Source of the DNA: Burkholderiales bacterium
Lineage (GTDB): Bacteria; Pseudomonadota; Gammaproteobacteria; Burkholderiales; Burkholderiaceae
Length of the DNA stretch: 7,125 nucleotides
NCBI GenBank assembly: GCA_903643055.1
Contig: CAHJWV010000606.1
Span: forward strand, 1 to 7,125
Reading direction: 5' to 3'
The notes beneath the pieces are model-generated. The model did not search any database. It worked only from the letters and a program-made list of their open reading frames with translations, and was not told the DNA's origin. The position numbers and the translations under genes are program-made. Positions within the stretch are counted from its first letter, which is position 1. Each line of letters opens with the position of its first letter. Positions 1-6,644 of this stretch are shown here, one piece after another.

Positions 1-106
1 ACAGAACCCGCGCCCCCATGTCAGCGAGCACCGCGCCCAAGTTGGCCAGGCCCGTCGTTTTGCCTACACCGCCCTTGCTACTGAGGGCTGTCACTCGTCT
101 TGCCAT
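1..106 (-). CDS. ParA/MinD-family ATPase, N-terminal fragment cut by the window edge
   Basis: Only the first 35 codons are present; the gene continues beyond base 1. The start is an ATG at 106-104, preceded by a good ribosome-binding site (GGAG, 7 nt upstream). The visible protein has the deviant Walker A box KGGVGKTT at residues 11-18, whose first lysine (K11) marks the ParA/MinD/Soj class of P-loop ATPases. It is followed by a helix (LANLGAVLADMGARVL) leading toward the next beta strand, as expected. ParA proteins bind ATP and nonspecific DNA and act in plasmid, chromosome or integrative-element partition. The start lies 85 bp past the 3' end of a tRNA gene on the same strand. In several tRNA-integrated elements (PAPI-1 and ICEclc relatives) a soj/parA gene lies near an element end, so I infer an element-borne ParA rather than the chromosomal ParA of the parAB-gidB cluster. 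The family call is firm; the mobile origin is inference. Confidence 0.85.
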   Translation of the reverse strand, partial: MARRVTALSSKGGVGKTTGLANLGAVLADMGARVL

Positions 107-162
107 TTCTCTGCTCCGGTTGTGAACCGAGAGGGAAATGACAAAAGCCCCGCGTCTCCAAT

Positions 163-181
163 GTTGTCAAACGGCGACAAC
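163..181. promoter_or_regulatory. Operator-like inverted repeat upstream of the parA-like gene
   Basis: A perfect 6-bp inverted repeat, GTTGTC-N7-GACAAC, lies in the 84-bp gap between the tRNA and the ParA start. A third half-site, GACAA, lies at 140-144. A perfect TTGACA hexamer on the minus strand (170-165) overlaps one arm and could be a -35 element for the ParA gene, although the -10 at normal spacing is poor (TTTTGT at 146-141). This suits autoregulation by a DNA-binding protein, but neither a promoter nor a binding protein is shown. It is not a convincing terminator for the tRNA, because no T-run follows in the minus direction. Confidence 0.4.
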
Positions 182-190
182 GGCGACGAT

Positions 191-267
191 TGGTAGGCCG
201 TGCAGGACTTGAACCTGCGACCAAAGGATTATGAGTCCTCTGCTCTAACCAACTGAGCTAACGGCCC
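191..267 (-). tRNA. tRNA with CAU anticodon: tRNA-Ile2 (TilS-dependent) or elongator tRNA-Met
   Basis: The 77-nt minus-strand sequence folds as a complete cloverleaf with encoded CCA. It has a 7-bp acceptor stem (GGGCCGU/ACGGCCU), D arm GCUC/GAGC, anticodon stem GAGGA/UCCUU around loop CUCAUAA, 5-nt variable loop, T arm GCAGG/CCUGC and discriminator A73. The anticodon is CAU. It is not an initiator type, since the three G-C pairs at the base of the anticodon stem are missing. Between elongator Met and Ile2 (C34 modified to lysidine by TilS), the C4-G69 and C5-G68 pairs and the general likeness to E. coli tRNA-Ile2 favour Ile2, but this is not decisive. Position 1-72 is a G-U wobble. The gene lies 31 bp after hrcA on the same strand, and its 3' end faces the ParA gene. 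Confidence 0.93.
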
Positions 268-269
268 GA

Positions 270-282
270 GGCGCGCATTGTA
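270..282 (-). promoter_or_regulatory. Likely -10 box and GC-rich discriminator of the tRNA promoter
   Basis: On the minus strand TACAAT (282-277, five of six matches to TATAAT) is followed by GCGCGCC and the tRNA begins 10 bp downstream, so transcription would start a few bases before the mature 5' end. A GC-rich discriminator is typical of stable-RNA promoters under stringent control. No good -35 is seen at 16-18 bp spacing, where the end of hrcA lies. The tRNA may also be reached by readthrough from hrcA, as no terminator separates them. Confidence 0.45.
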
Positions 283-298
283 TGCAGAGCCACGCAAC

Positions 299-1309
299 TC
301 ACTTCACGCTCAGCGCATTACTTACCATGCGAGAGGTGATGTCGACGATCTGGATCATGCGGTCGTAGGCCATGCGAGTGGGGCCGATCACACCGAGCGT
401 ACCCACCACTTTGCCGTTGACTTCATAGGGCGCCGACACCACCGACAGCTCTTCGAACGGCACCACCATGCTCTCGCCGCCGATGTAGATGCGCACGCCT
501 TCGGCGCGGCTGCTGACGTCGAGCAGGCGCATCAACTGAGTTTTCTGCTCGAACAGGTCGAACAGCTTGCGCAGCGAGCCCATGTCGCTGGAGAAATCCT
601 GAACGGTCAGCAGGTTGCGCTCGCCCGAAATCACCACTTGCTCTTCGTTGTCGGCCATCGCCTCGGAGCCCGTCTGCACCGCAGCCTGCATTAGCGTAGC
701 GATCTCCCCCCGAAGCGCATCGACCTCGGACTTCAAACGTTCGCGCACCTCTTCGATCGTCAGGCCAGCGTATTGGGCCGTCAGGTAGTTGCTGGCTTCG
801 ACCAACTGGCTCTGGGTGTAGTCCTGGGCAGTCAGGATGACGCGGTTCTGCACGTCGCCATCCGGCGCCACCAAGATCACCAGCACCCGCCGCTCGGACA
901 GGCGCAGGAATTCGATGTGATGGAACACGCTGACCTTGCGCGGCGTCGTCACCACGCCGACGAAGCTCGACAGGCTGGACAGCAGCTGCGCGGCATTGGC
1001 AATCACGCGCTGTGGCTGGTCGGGCTGCAGCTTGGTTTCGATCGGCGAGCCCAGGTCCATCGGCTGCGCGGTGAGCATGGTGTCGACGAACAAGCGGTAG
1101 CCGCGCGCCGTGGGAATGCGCCCGGCACTGGTATGCGGGCTAGCGATCAGGCCCAGCTCTTCAAGGTCGGCCATCACATTGCGAATCGTGGCCGGGGACA
1201 GGTCCAATCCCGAGGCGCGCGACAGCGTGCGTGAACCGACGGGTTGCCCGTCGGCGATATAGCGCTCAACCAGCGCTTTCAACAGGGTTCTGGCTCGCTC
1301 GTCCAACAT
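299..1309 (-). CDS. hrcA: Heat-inducible transcription repressor HrcA
   Basis: HrcA represses chaperone operons (groESL, often dnaK) by binding the CIRCE inverted repeat, and is kept active by GroEL. The 336-residue protein is of normal family length. The N-terminal winged-helix DNA-binding domain covers about residues 1-76, with the helix-turn-helix near 24-55 ([11 protein letters not shown], then [18 protein letters not shown]). The family signature [16 protein letters not shown] follows at 61-76. The rest is the GAF-like and dimerisation region, ending with a conserved stretch ([18 protein letters not shown]) close to the C-terminus. The ATG at 1309 is chosen because [18 protein letters not shown] matches the usual HrcA start. 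The gene is divergent from nadK. No CIRCE element (TTAGCACTC-N9-GAGTGCTAA) is seen in its upstream region, so autoregulation through CIRCE is not supported here. Its usual Burkholderiales neighbour hemH is not present downstream within the window. Confidence 0.97.
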   Translation of the reverse strand: MLDERARTLLKALVERYIADGQPVGSRTLSRASGLDLSPATIRNVMADLEELGLIASPHTSAGRIPTARGYRLFVDTMLTAQPMDLGSPIETKLQPDQPQRVIANAAQLLSSLSSFVGVVTTPRKVSVFHHIEFLRLSERRVLVILVAPDGDVQNRVILTAQDYTQSQLVEASNYLTAQYAGLTIEEVRERLKSEVDALRGEIATLMQAAVQTGSEAMADNEEQVVISGERNLLTVQDFSSDMGSLRKLFDLFEQKTQLMRLLDVSSRAEGVRIYIGGESMVVPFEELSVVSAPYEVNGKVVGTLGVIGPTRMAYDRMIQIVDITSRMVSNALSVK

Positions 1310-1339
1310 GCTTTCGATTGTAGGTTGCGGCCGATTAGA

Positions 1340-1353
1340 CCCCCTGATGGGGG
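1340..1353. repeat. C5-TGAT-G5 palindrome between hrcA and nadK
   Basis: CCCCC-TGAT-GGGGG forms a perfect 5-bp inverted repeat; a sixth G follows at 1354. It lies centrally in the 69-bp divergent intergenic region, about 10 bp upstream of the putative nadK extended -10, and could be an operator or a hairpin in the hrcA leader if hrcA transcription begins upstream of it. There is no T-run on either side, so it is not an intrinsic terminator. Confidence 0.4.
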
Positions 1354-1362
1354 GTGTCGCTG

Positions 1363-1371
1363 TGGTGTAAT
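1363..1371 (+). promoter_or_regulatory. Putative extended -10 promoter for nadK
   Basis: TGG-TGTAAT matches the extended -10 pattern TGn-TATAAT at all but one base. An extended -10 needs little -35 help, and none is seen at proper spacing. The expected transcription start, about 7 bp downstream, falls on or next to the nadK ATG at 1379, and there is no Shine-Dalgarno sequence before that ATG. The two facts together suggest a leaderless or near-leaderless transcript. Confidence 0.4.
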
Positions 1372-1378
1372 CCCGCGC

Positions 1379-2251
1379 ATGCCGTCACGCTTCCGACATG
1401 CCGCACTAGTGGGCAAATACCAGGCACGCGGCATCCGCGGCGTGCTGGAAGAAATCTCGCAGTTTCTGCTTCGGCAGGGGCTGGAGGTATCGCTGGAGCG
1501 CGAGACGGCGATCAACACCGGCATGGATCTGCACTCGCTGACGCTGACCGAGTTGGGCCAGCAATGCGACATCGCGATCGTCGTCGGCGGTGACGGAACG
1601 ATGCTTGGCATCGCGCGCCAATTGGCCCGCTTCAACTTGCCGATGGTCGGCATCAACCAGGGCCGGCTGGGCTTCATCACCGACATCCCGATTGGCGAAT
1701 TCGCCGAAGCGCTGGCGCCGATCATCGCCGGCGACTACGAAGAAGAACGCCGCACGATGCTCGAAGGCGGCGTGTGGCGCGATGGCGATGTGATCTTCGA
1801 CGGCTTCGCGATGAACGACGTCGTGGTCAACCGCAGCGCAACCGCCAGCATGATCGAGGTCAAGGTCGACATCGGGCCCGAGTTCGTGGCCAACCTGCGG
1901 GCCGATGGCGTCATCATCGCTTCGCCCACCGGCTCGACCGCCTATGCCTTGTCGGCCGGCGGCCCGATTCTTCACCCCGGCATTGCCGGATGGCTGCTGG
2001 TGCCGATCGCGCCGCACGACCTGTCGAACCGGCCGATCGTGTTGCCCGACACCGGAGAGATCAGCATCGAGGTCGTCAACGGCCGCGATGCGAGCGTCAA
2101 TTTCGACATGCAAAGTCTTGCGAGCCTGCTGCCCGGTGACCGCATCAGCGTGCGGCGCTCGGGCCATCAGGTGCGCTTTCTGCACCCTCAAGGCTGGAGC
2201 TATTACGCCACCCTGCGGCGCAAGCTGCACTGGAACGCTGGAGTGACCTGA
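1379..2251 (+). CDS. nadK: NAD kinase
   Basis: NAD kinase phosphorylates NAD+ to NADP+ with ATP (or polyphosphate in some species), the sole route to NADP in most bacteria, in the cytosol. The 290-residue product has the catalytic GGDGT motif at 70-74 (D72), the NE-type motif as MND at 145-147, and the signature [15 protein letters not shown] from 182, followed by the conserved [15 protein letters not shown] stretch. The open frame runs upstream to 1244, but that part only mirrors hrcA. The ATG at 1379 gives the usual N-terminus ([15 protein letters not shown]). It lacks a Shine-Dalgarno sequence and sits right after a putative -10, so it may be leaderless. The divergent hrcA and downstream recN are the expected betaproteobacterial neighbours. 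The stop is only 2 bp before recN, which suggests translational coupling. Confidence 0.97.
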   Translation: MPSRFRHAALVGKYQARGIRGVLEEISQFLLRQGLEVSLERETAINTGMDLHSLTLTELGQQCDIAIVVGGDGTMLGIARQLARFNLPMVGINQGRLGFITDIPIGEFAEALAPIIAGDYEEERRTMLEGGVWRDGDVIFDGFAMNDVVVNRSATASMIEVKVDIGPEFVANLRADGVIIASPTGSTAYALSAGGPILHPGIAGWLLVPIAPHDLSNRPIVLPDTGEISIEVVNGRDASVNFDMQSLASLLPGDRISVRRSGHQVRFLHPQGWSYYATLRRKLHWNAGVT

Positions 2252-2253
2252 CC

Positions 2254-3969
2254 ATGCTGAGACGCCTGGCCCTTCGTGATTTCGTGATCGTGCCATCACT
2301 TGAGGTCGACATGGCCTCGGGCTTCTCGGTGCTGACCGGCGAAACCGGCGCGGGCAAATCGATCTTGATCGACGCCTTGCAGCTGGTGTTGGGCAGCCGC
2401 GGCGACGCGGGCGTGGTGCGCGAAGGCGCGGCGCGGGCCGACATTTCGGCGGAGTTCGATTCACCACCGAGCTTTGCGCAGTGGCTTGATGACGCGGGCT
2501 TTGATGCAAGCGACAGCCTTTTGTTGCGCCGCGTGATCGATGCGCAGGGCAAGAGCCGCGCCTGGGTCAACGGCAGCTCGGCCACGGTCGCGCAACTGCG
2601 TGAAGCTGCCGATCATTTGGTCGACATCCACGGCCAGCACGCCTGGCAAAGCCTGACGCGCAGCGCATCGGTGCGCGCGCTGCTCGACTCGTATGCCGGC
2701 GTGGAGACCGAGCCGCTGGCCGCGGTGTGGTCGCGCTTCAAAGTGGCCGGCGAGGCGCTGGAGCGCGCGCGCTCGCAGCAGGCCGATCTGGAGCGCGAGC
2801 GCGAGCGCCTGGCCTGGCAGATCGGCGAAGTCGACAAGCTGGCGCCAGCCGCCGATGAGTGGGACGAACTGAATGCCGACCACCAGCGGCTGTCGAACGC
2901 GCAGGCGTTGATGGACGCTGCACGCACCGCGCTCGATGCCGTCAGCGAGGCCGAGGTCAGTGCCGATTCGTTGACCGACCGCGCGGCCGATGCACTCAAA
3001 GACGTGGCGGATTTCGACGCTCGCCTGTCGGCGGTGGCCGAGGTATTGCAAAGTGCACAAGCGCAAATTCAGGACGCGGCGCACACGCTGAGCAGCTACT
3101 TGAACCACGCCGAACTGGAGCCCGAACGCCTGCAGGAACTGGACGAGCGGCTGTCAGCCTGGATGAGCCTGGCCAAGCGTTACCGCCGCCCGCCGGCCGA
3201 GCTGCCTGCGCTGCTCGCTCAATGGAAAACCGAGTTGCGCGCGCTCGATGCGGCCGCCGATCTGGATGGCCTGGAGCGCGCCCGTACTGAAGCCCAAGCC
3301 GCCTTCCAGACTGAGGCGCGCCGCGTCTCCGCCCTCAGAAAGACGGCCGCGCCCAAGCTCTCCGCCGCCATCACACAGGCGATGCAGCAATTGGGCATGG
3401 CCGGCGGCCGCTTCGAGGTGGCTCTGGTCGCACAAGAATCACCGCAATCCTTCGGCCTGGAGTCGGCCGATTTTCTGGTCGCCGGCCACGCCGGCAGCAC
3501 GCCTCGGCCGCTGGCCAAGGTGGCCTCGGGCGGCGAGCTGTCTCGCATTGCCTTGGCCATCGCGGTCACCACCAGCCAGTTGGCACAAGCCGGTGAAGCC
3601 GCAGGCACGCTGATCTTCGACGAGGTCGACTCCGGTGTCGGCGGCGCGGTGGCTGACACAGTAGGCAAGCTGATGAAGCAGTTGGGCCGCGATCGCCAGG
3701 TGATGGCGGTCACGCATCTGCCGCAGGTGGCAGCCTGCGCCGATCATCACTATGTCGTGTCGAAGGCGCTGCAAGGTGGCAGCACGCGCAGCGATATCAA
3801 TGCCGTGACCGGTGAAGCCCGGGTCGCGGAGATCGCACGCATGCTCGGTGGCGAGCGCATGTCAGGTGCCACATTGGCCCACGCACAAGAGCTGCTGTCG
3901 GTGGCGGCCGAAGCCCTGCCCGCAGCATCGGCGCCGGTTTCCGCACCACGCACTCGCAAACCCCGCTGA
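2254..3969 (+). CDS. recN: DNA repair protein RecN
   Basis: RecN is an SMC-like ATPase that acts early in recombinational repair of double-strand breaks together with RecA. The 571-residue protein shows the full layout: Walker A GETGAGKS at 29-36, the HGQH motif near 126-129, a long coiled-coil middle (about 150-380) rich in Arg, Glu, Ala and Leu, the ABC signature SGGELSR at 425-431, Walker B with LIFDEVDSGVGG (D456, E457), and the AVTHLPQVAACADHH H-loop. The last dozen residues are a Pro/Arg/Ala-rich tail without recognised function. The ATG at 2254 is preceded by GGAG (2240-2243), inside the end of nadK. E. coli recN is strongly LexA-controlled, but I see no CTGT-N8-ACAG box in the 60 bp before this gene or before nadK, so SOS control of this copy is not supported by the sequence. 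Confidence 0.98.
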   Translation: MLRRLALRDFVIVPSLEVDMASGFSVLTGETGAGKSILIDALQLVLGSRGDAGVVREGAARADISAEFDSPPSFAQWLDDAGFDASDSLLLRRVIDAQGKSRAWVNGSSATVAQLREAADHLVDIHGQHAWQSLTRSASVRALLDSYAGVETEPLAAVWSRFKVAGEALERARSQQADLERERERLAWQIGEVDKLAPAADEWDELNADHQRLSNAQALMDAARTALDAVSEAEVSADSLTDRAADALKDVADFDARLSAVAEVLQSAQAQIQDAAHTLSSYLNHAELEPERLQELDERLSAWMSLAKRYRRPPAELPALLAQWKTELRALDAAADLDGLERARTEAQAAFQTEARRVSALRKTAAPKLSAAITQAMQQLGMAGGRFEVALVAQESPQSFGLESADFLVAGHAGSTPRPLAKVASGGELSRIALAIAVTTSQLAQAGEAAGTLIFDEVDSGVGGAVADTVGKLMKQLGRDRQVMAVTHLPQVAACADHHYVVSKALQGGSTRSDINAVTGEARVAEIARMLGGERMSGATLAHAQELLSVAAEALPAASAPVSAPRTRKPR

Positions 3970-3974
3970 GATCC

Positions 3975-4016
3975 ATGAAACGGAATTTGAGTCAGAGCCA
4001 TGAGCGCAGCCGCTGA
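3975..4016 (+). other. Possible short leader ORF overlapping the rapZ start
   Basis: An ATG in the recN-rapZ gap opens a 13-codon frame ([13 protein letters not shown]) that ends at a TGA 14 bp inside rapZ, in another frame. It could couple translation to rapZ, whose own ribosome-binding site is weak. An ORF this short arises easily by chance and no family is known, so this is noted only as a possibility. Confidence 0.12.
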
Positions 4017-4938
4017 GATCCTCTCTTCCTCAGCGGTCCCTTACGAGGTCGTGCTGGTCACCGGCATTTCGGGCTCCGGCAAGTCGATCGCACTGCATGC
4101 GCTGGAAGACGCCGGCTTCTTTTGCGTCGACAACCTGCCACCGGAATTGCTCCGCGAGTTTTTGCGCTTGGAACACGAGCGCTCGCTGCGCCGCGTCGCC
4201 ATTGCAGTCGATGTGCGCAGCGCCGGCTCGTTGCCACACCTGCTGCCGTTGATCGATGAACTTCGCAGTGAAGGCGTGATCATCCGCTCGATCTTTCTCG
4301 ATGCCAGCACCGACGCGCTGGTGCGCCGCTTCTCGGAATCGCGCCGGCCGCATCCGCTGACGCAGCAGTCACACATCGCGTCGCCAAAACGCCGCCATGA
4401 CGACCAGGCGACCAACGACCACCGCGCGCTCAACGACGCCATCGAACTCGAGCGCGAACTGCTCGCCGAGCTGCGCGAGGTCTCGACCGTCGTGGACACC
4501 AGCCAGCTGCGGCCCGCGCAGCTGCGGGTGTGGATGCGCGATCTGGTGCAGGCCAGCGCGCACAAGTTGACCTTGGTGTTCGAGTCGTTCGCGTTCAAGC
4601 ACGGCGTACCGCTGGACGCCGACTTCGTGTTCGACGTGCGGGTGCTGCCGAACCCTTTCTACATCCGCGAGCTGAGATCACAAACCGGCCGCGATGCCGA
4701 CGTGGCTTCTTATCTGATGGCTCAGCCTGAAGTGGGCGAGATGATGTCGCAGATCGAAACCTTCGTGGCTCGCTGGCTGCCCGCCTTCGAGAACGACCAG
4801 CGCAGCTACCTGACGATCGCCATCGGCTGCACCGGAGGCCAGCATCGCTCGGTGTACATCACCGAAACGCTGGCGCGCCGGTTTGCAAGCCGCGGTGCCA
4901 CCTTGATCCGCCACCGTGAACTCGATGCGCGCGACTGA
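4000..4938 (+). CDS. rapZ: RapZ/YvcJ-family nucleotide-binding protein
   Basis: RapZ in enterobacteria is an RNA-binding adaptor that presents sRNA GlmZ to RNase E and senses glucosamine-6-phosphate; YvcJ in Bacillus is a nucleotide-hydrolysing relative. This 312-residue protein has Walker A GISGSGKS at 22-29, the family stretches [12 protein letters not shown] and VAIAVDVRS, the [26 protein letters not shown] block, and [14 protein letters not shown] from 276. Two things differ from E. coli RapZ (284 aa, recalled from memory). There is a hydrophilic insert of about 17-20 residues at roughly 122-141. The C-terminus ends RHRELDARD, without the lysines of the E. coli RNA-binding tail. The start ATG has only a weak AGAG ribosome-binding site. 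The usual partners hprK, ptsN or rpoN are not adjacent; it follows recN by 30 bp. The family is certain; a GlmZ-like role is unlikely. Confidence 0.95.
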   Translation: MSAAAEILSSSAVPYEVVLVTGISGSGKSIALHALEDAGFFCVDNLPPELLREFLRLEHERSLRRVAIAVDVRSAGSLPHLLPLIDELRSEGVIIRSIFLDASTDALVRRFSESRRPHPLTQQSHIASPKRRHDDQATNDHRALNDAIELERELLAELREVSTVVDTSQLRPAQLRVWMRDLVQASAHKLTLVFESFAFKHGVPLDADFVFDVRVLPNPFYIRELRSQTGRDADVASYLMAQPEVGEMMSQIETFVARWLPAFENDQRSYLTIAIGCTGGQHRSVYITETLARRFASRGATLIRHRELDARD

Positions 4939-4965
4939 GTTCCCCGCCCTGTCTGCGCTGGCCTG

Positions 4966-5586
4966 ATGACCCAAGAAGCCTCTTTGCTCGACATTCCGCT
5001 GTTCCCGCTGCAGGCGGTGCTGTTCCCCGGCGGCCTGCTGAGCCTGAAAGTGTTCGAGGCCCGCTATCTCGATCTGGTCAGCGACTGCCTGCGCGAGAAA
5101 AAGAGTTTCGGCGTCGTCGCGCTGCGCCAGCACAACGAGGTGCGCACCGGGCGCGACCAGGTCTCGTTCGAGACCTCAGGCACGGTTGCCGAGCTGATTC
5201 ATGTGGACAGCGCACAGTCCGGCATCCTGCAGGTGCGCTGCCGCGGCACCAAGCGCTTCACCGTGGCCTCGTCAGCTCAGCAAGCCGATGGACTGTGGAA
5301 CGCCAAAGTGGAACTCATCGATGACGACATTGCTGCGCTCCCGCCCGACACCATGCTTGACACAGTCAAGGGCCTGGCTAACGCCGTGGCCACGCTGAAG
5401 CAACAGGGCTCCGAGCCATTTTTAAAACCCTTCCACTTCGACAACGCGGGCTGGGTGGCCAACCGCTGGTGCGAGATCCTGCCGATCTCGGTCGCCGCCA
5501 AGCACAAGCTGATGGAGCTGGGTGACCCGCTGGTCCGGCTTCAACTGGTTGACGAATTCCTGCGCGCGAAGGGCGTGGTCAAGTAG
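4966..5586 (+). CDS. LON substrate-binding-domain protein (stand-alone)
   Basis: The 206-residue protein is made of the N-terminal domain of Lon protease alone. It opens with the typical IPLFPLQAVLFPGGLLSLKVFEARYLDLV stretch (about residues 10-38), has the beta-rich core with FGVVALR and GTVAELI, and ends in a helical part with the WVANRWCEILPIS and KLMELGDPLVRLQLVDEFL segments. There is no AAA+ ATPase or Ser-Lys protease domain, so it is not Lon. Single-domain LON proteins are common in proteobacteria and have no well-established function; substrate or peptide binding is inferred from the domain. The gene begins 27 bp after rapZ with no clear Shine-Dalgarno sequence and probably depends on the upstream operon. 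Its stop overlaps the 3' end of convergent mutY by 8 bp. Confidence 0.9.
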   Translation: MTQEASLLDIPLFPLQAVLFPGGLLSLKVFEARYLDLVSDCLREKKSFGVVALRQHNEVRTGRDQVSFETSGTVAELIHVDSAQSGILQVRCRGTKRFTVASSAQQADGLWNAKVELIDDDIAALPPDTMLDTVKGLANAVATLKQQGSEPFLKPFHFDNAGWVANRWCEILPISVAAKHKLMELGDPLVRLQLVDEFLRAKGVVK

Positions 5587-6640
5587 CTCTCAACAGCAGC
5601 TTTCGCAGCGGCGCCGGCAAGCCCATCGCCAAGGCTTCATCGAGCCCAAACCAGCCTCCGGGCATCAAGGTCTCGGAGATGGCCTCTCGCAGGCTTTTCG
5701 ACGCCTTTGCGGGCAGTACCCACTGCACCGGGTGCATCGTCCAGTCGAGATGGGTCAGCACATGCGTAAAGCTGGGCAAAGGCGTCGGCTTGCCGGGCCA
5801 GGCGGCAGCCGCGATGTCTAGATCCGCTACAGACTCGAACTCCGGCAAGCTCCACAAGCCAGCCCACACGCCCCGATCGGGCCGTTGGCATAACCAGAGT
5901 TGATCGCCCCATTGCAGCCACAGCCACGCGTTGCTGCGTGCACTGCGCCTGAGCTTGCGGGTCTTGACCGGAAAGCGCTCGGGGGCGCCTGAACGCCGGC
6001 CTTCGCAATCGGATGACACCGGGCACAGCAGGCACAAAGGCGCGCGCGGCAGGCAGACATTCGCACCCAGGTCCATCACGCCTTGGGTATAGGCCTCGAT
6101 GCCTGACGACGGCAACATCTCGGTCGCATGGGCCCACAACTCGCGCTCTTCGGCGGCCCGAGCCAGGTCACCATCAAAGGCCAGAAATCGCGTCAGCACC
6201 CGCTTGACGTTGCCATCGAGGATGGCCACGCGCTCGCCGAAGCAAAACGCTGCAATGGCCGCAGCGGTTGATCGGCCGATGCCGGGCAAACTCTGCAAAG
6301 CTTCACTGGTGCGCGGAAACTGGCCGCCGTGCACCGACATCACCGCCTTCGCACAGGCATGCAGGTTGCGCGCACGGCTGTAGTAGCCCAGTCCGCTCCA
6401 CAGTGCCAGCACGTTGTCTTGCGACGCAGCCGCAAGGGCCGCCACATCTGGAAAGCGTTGGAGAAAGCGCTGGTAGTAGTCCAGCACCGTTGCCACCTGG
6501 GTCTGCTGCAGCATGATTTCCGACAGCCAGACCCGGTAAGGATCGGTCGTGCTCTGCCATGGCAGGCTGTGCCGTCCATGCTCACGCTGCCAGGCGATCA
6601 GCGGCGTGGCGAAGCGGGAGTTGTCGGTGCGGGCGGCCAA
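5579..6640 (-). CDS. mutY: Adenine DNA glycosylase MutY (A/G-specific), TTG start
   Basis: MutY removes adenine mispaired with 8-oxoguanine, preventing G:C to T:A mutations. Counting from the TTG at 6640, the 353-residue protein has the catalytic Glu in WLSEIMLQQTQV (E41), the helix-hairpin-helix LPGIGRSTAAAI at 118-129, the catalytic Asp in ILDGNVKR (D142), and a perfect [4Fe-4S] motif C-X6-C-X2-C-X5-C (C196, C203, C206, C212). The C-terminal NUDIX-like 8-oxoG recognition domain includes FTHVLTHLDW. No ATG exists before the conserved FATPLIAWQREHGRH segment. The frame offers only TTG at 6688, 6661 and 6640. I prefer 6640, which lies 4 bp after the stop of the upstream gene with a weak AGG before it; 6688 would overlap that gene by 44 bp. 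All catalytic residues are present, so the enzyme should be active. Confidence 0.96.
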   Translation of the reverse strand: MAARTDNSRFATPLIAWQREHGRHSLPWQSTTDPYRVWLSEIMLQQTQVATVLDYYQRFLQRFPDVAALAAASQDNVLALWSGLGYYSRARNLHACAKAVMSVHGGQFPRTSEALQSLPGIGRSTAAAIAAFCFGERVAILDGNVKRVLTRFLAFDGDLARAAEERELWAHATEMLPSSGIEAYTQGVMDLGANVCLPRAPLCLLCPVSSDCEGRRSGAPERFPVKTRKLRRSARSNAWLWLQWGDQLWLCQRPDRGVWAGLWSLPEFESVADLDIAAAAWPGKPTPLPSFTHVLTHLDWTMHPVQWVLPAKASKSLREAISETLMPGGWFGLDEALAMGLPAPLRKLLLRAT

Positions 6641-6644
6641 GCCG

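Noticed and set aside
117..129. CGGTT-GTG-AACCG hairpin before the ParA start
   Set aside because: A 5-bp stem with 3-nt loop next to the ribosome-binding site is too weak to call a regulatory element.
163..181. Intrinsic terminator after the tRNA
   Set aside because: The stem is only 6 bp with a 7-nt loop, and no T-run follows on the minus strand.
1244..1378. Upstream extension of the nadK frame
   Set aside because: It overlaps the start of hrcA and the intergenic region, its translation is unlike NAD kinase, and the 1379 ATG gives the normal N-terminus.
1310..1378. CIRCE element for HrcA autoregulation
   Set aside because: No TTAGCACTC-N9-GAGTGCTAA-like repeat is present; the C5-TGAT-G5 palindrome is unrelated.
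1406..2509. Minus-strand open frame of 367 codons opposite nadK and the start of recN
   Set aside because: Its Arg/Ala/His/Pro-rich, repetitive translation has no recognisable domain and it lies wholly opposite two well-supported genes; long antisense frames are expected at this GC content.
2755..2815. Repetitive GAGCGCGAGCG-type tract
   Set aside because: It is explained by the Glu/Arg-rich coiled coil of RecN and is not an independent repeat.
2461..3108. Minus-strand open frame of 215 codons inside recN
   Set aside because: Antisense shadow of the recN coding sequence with no family likeness.
5417..5427. AT-rich TTTTTAAAA tract as a promoter or terminator
   Set aside because: It lies within the LON-domain coding region, has no hairpin before it, and encodes a plausible FLKPF segment.
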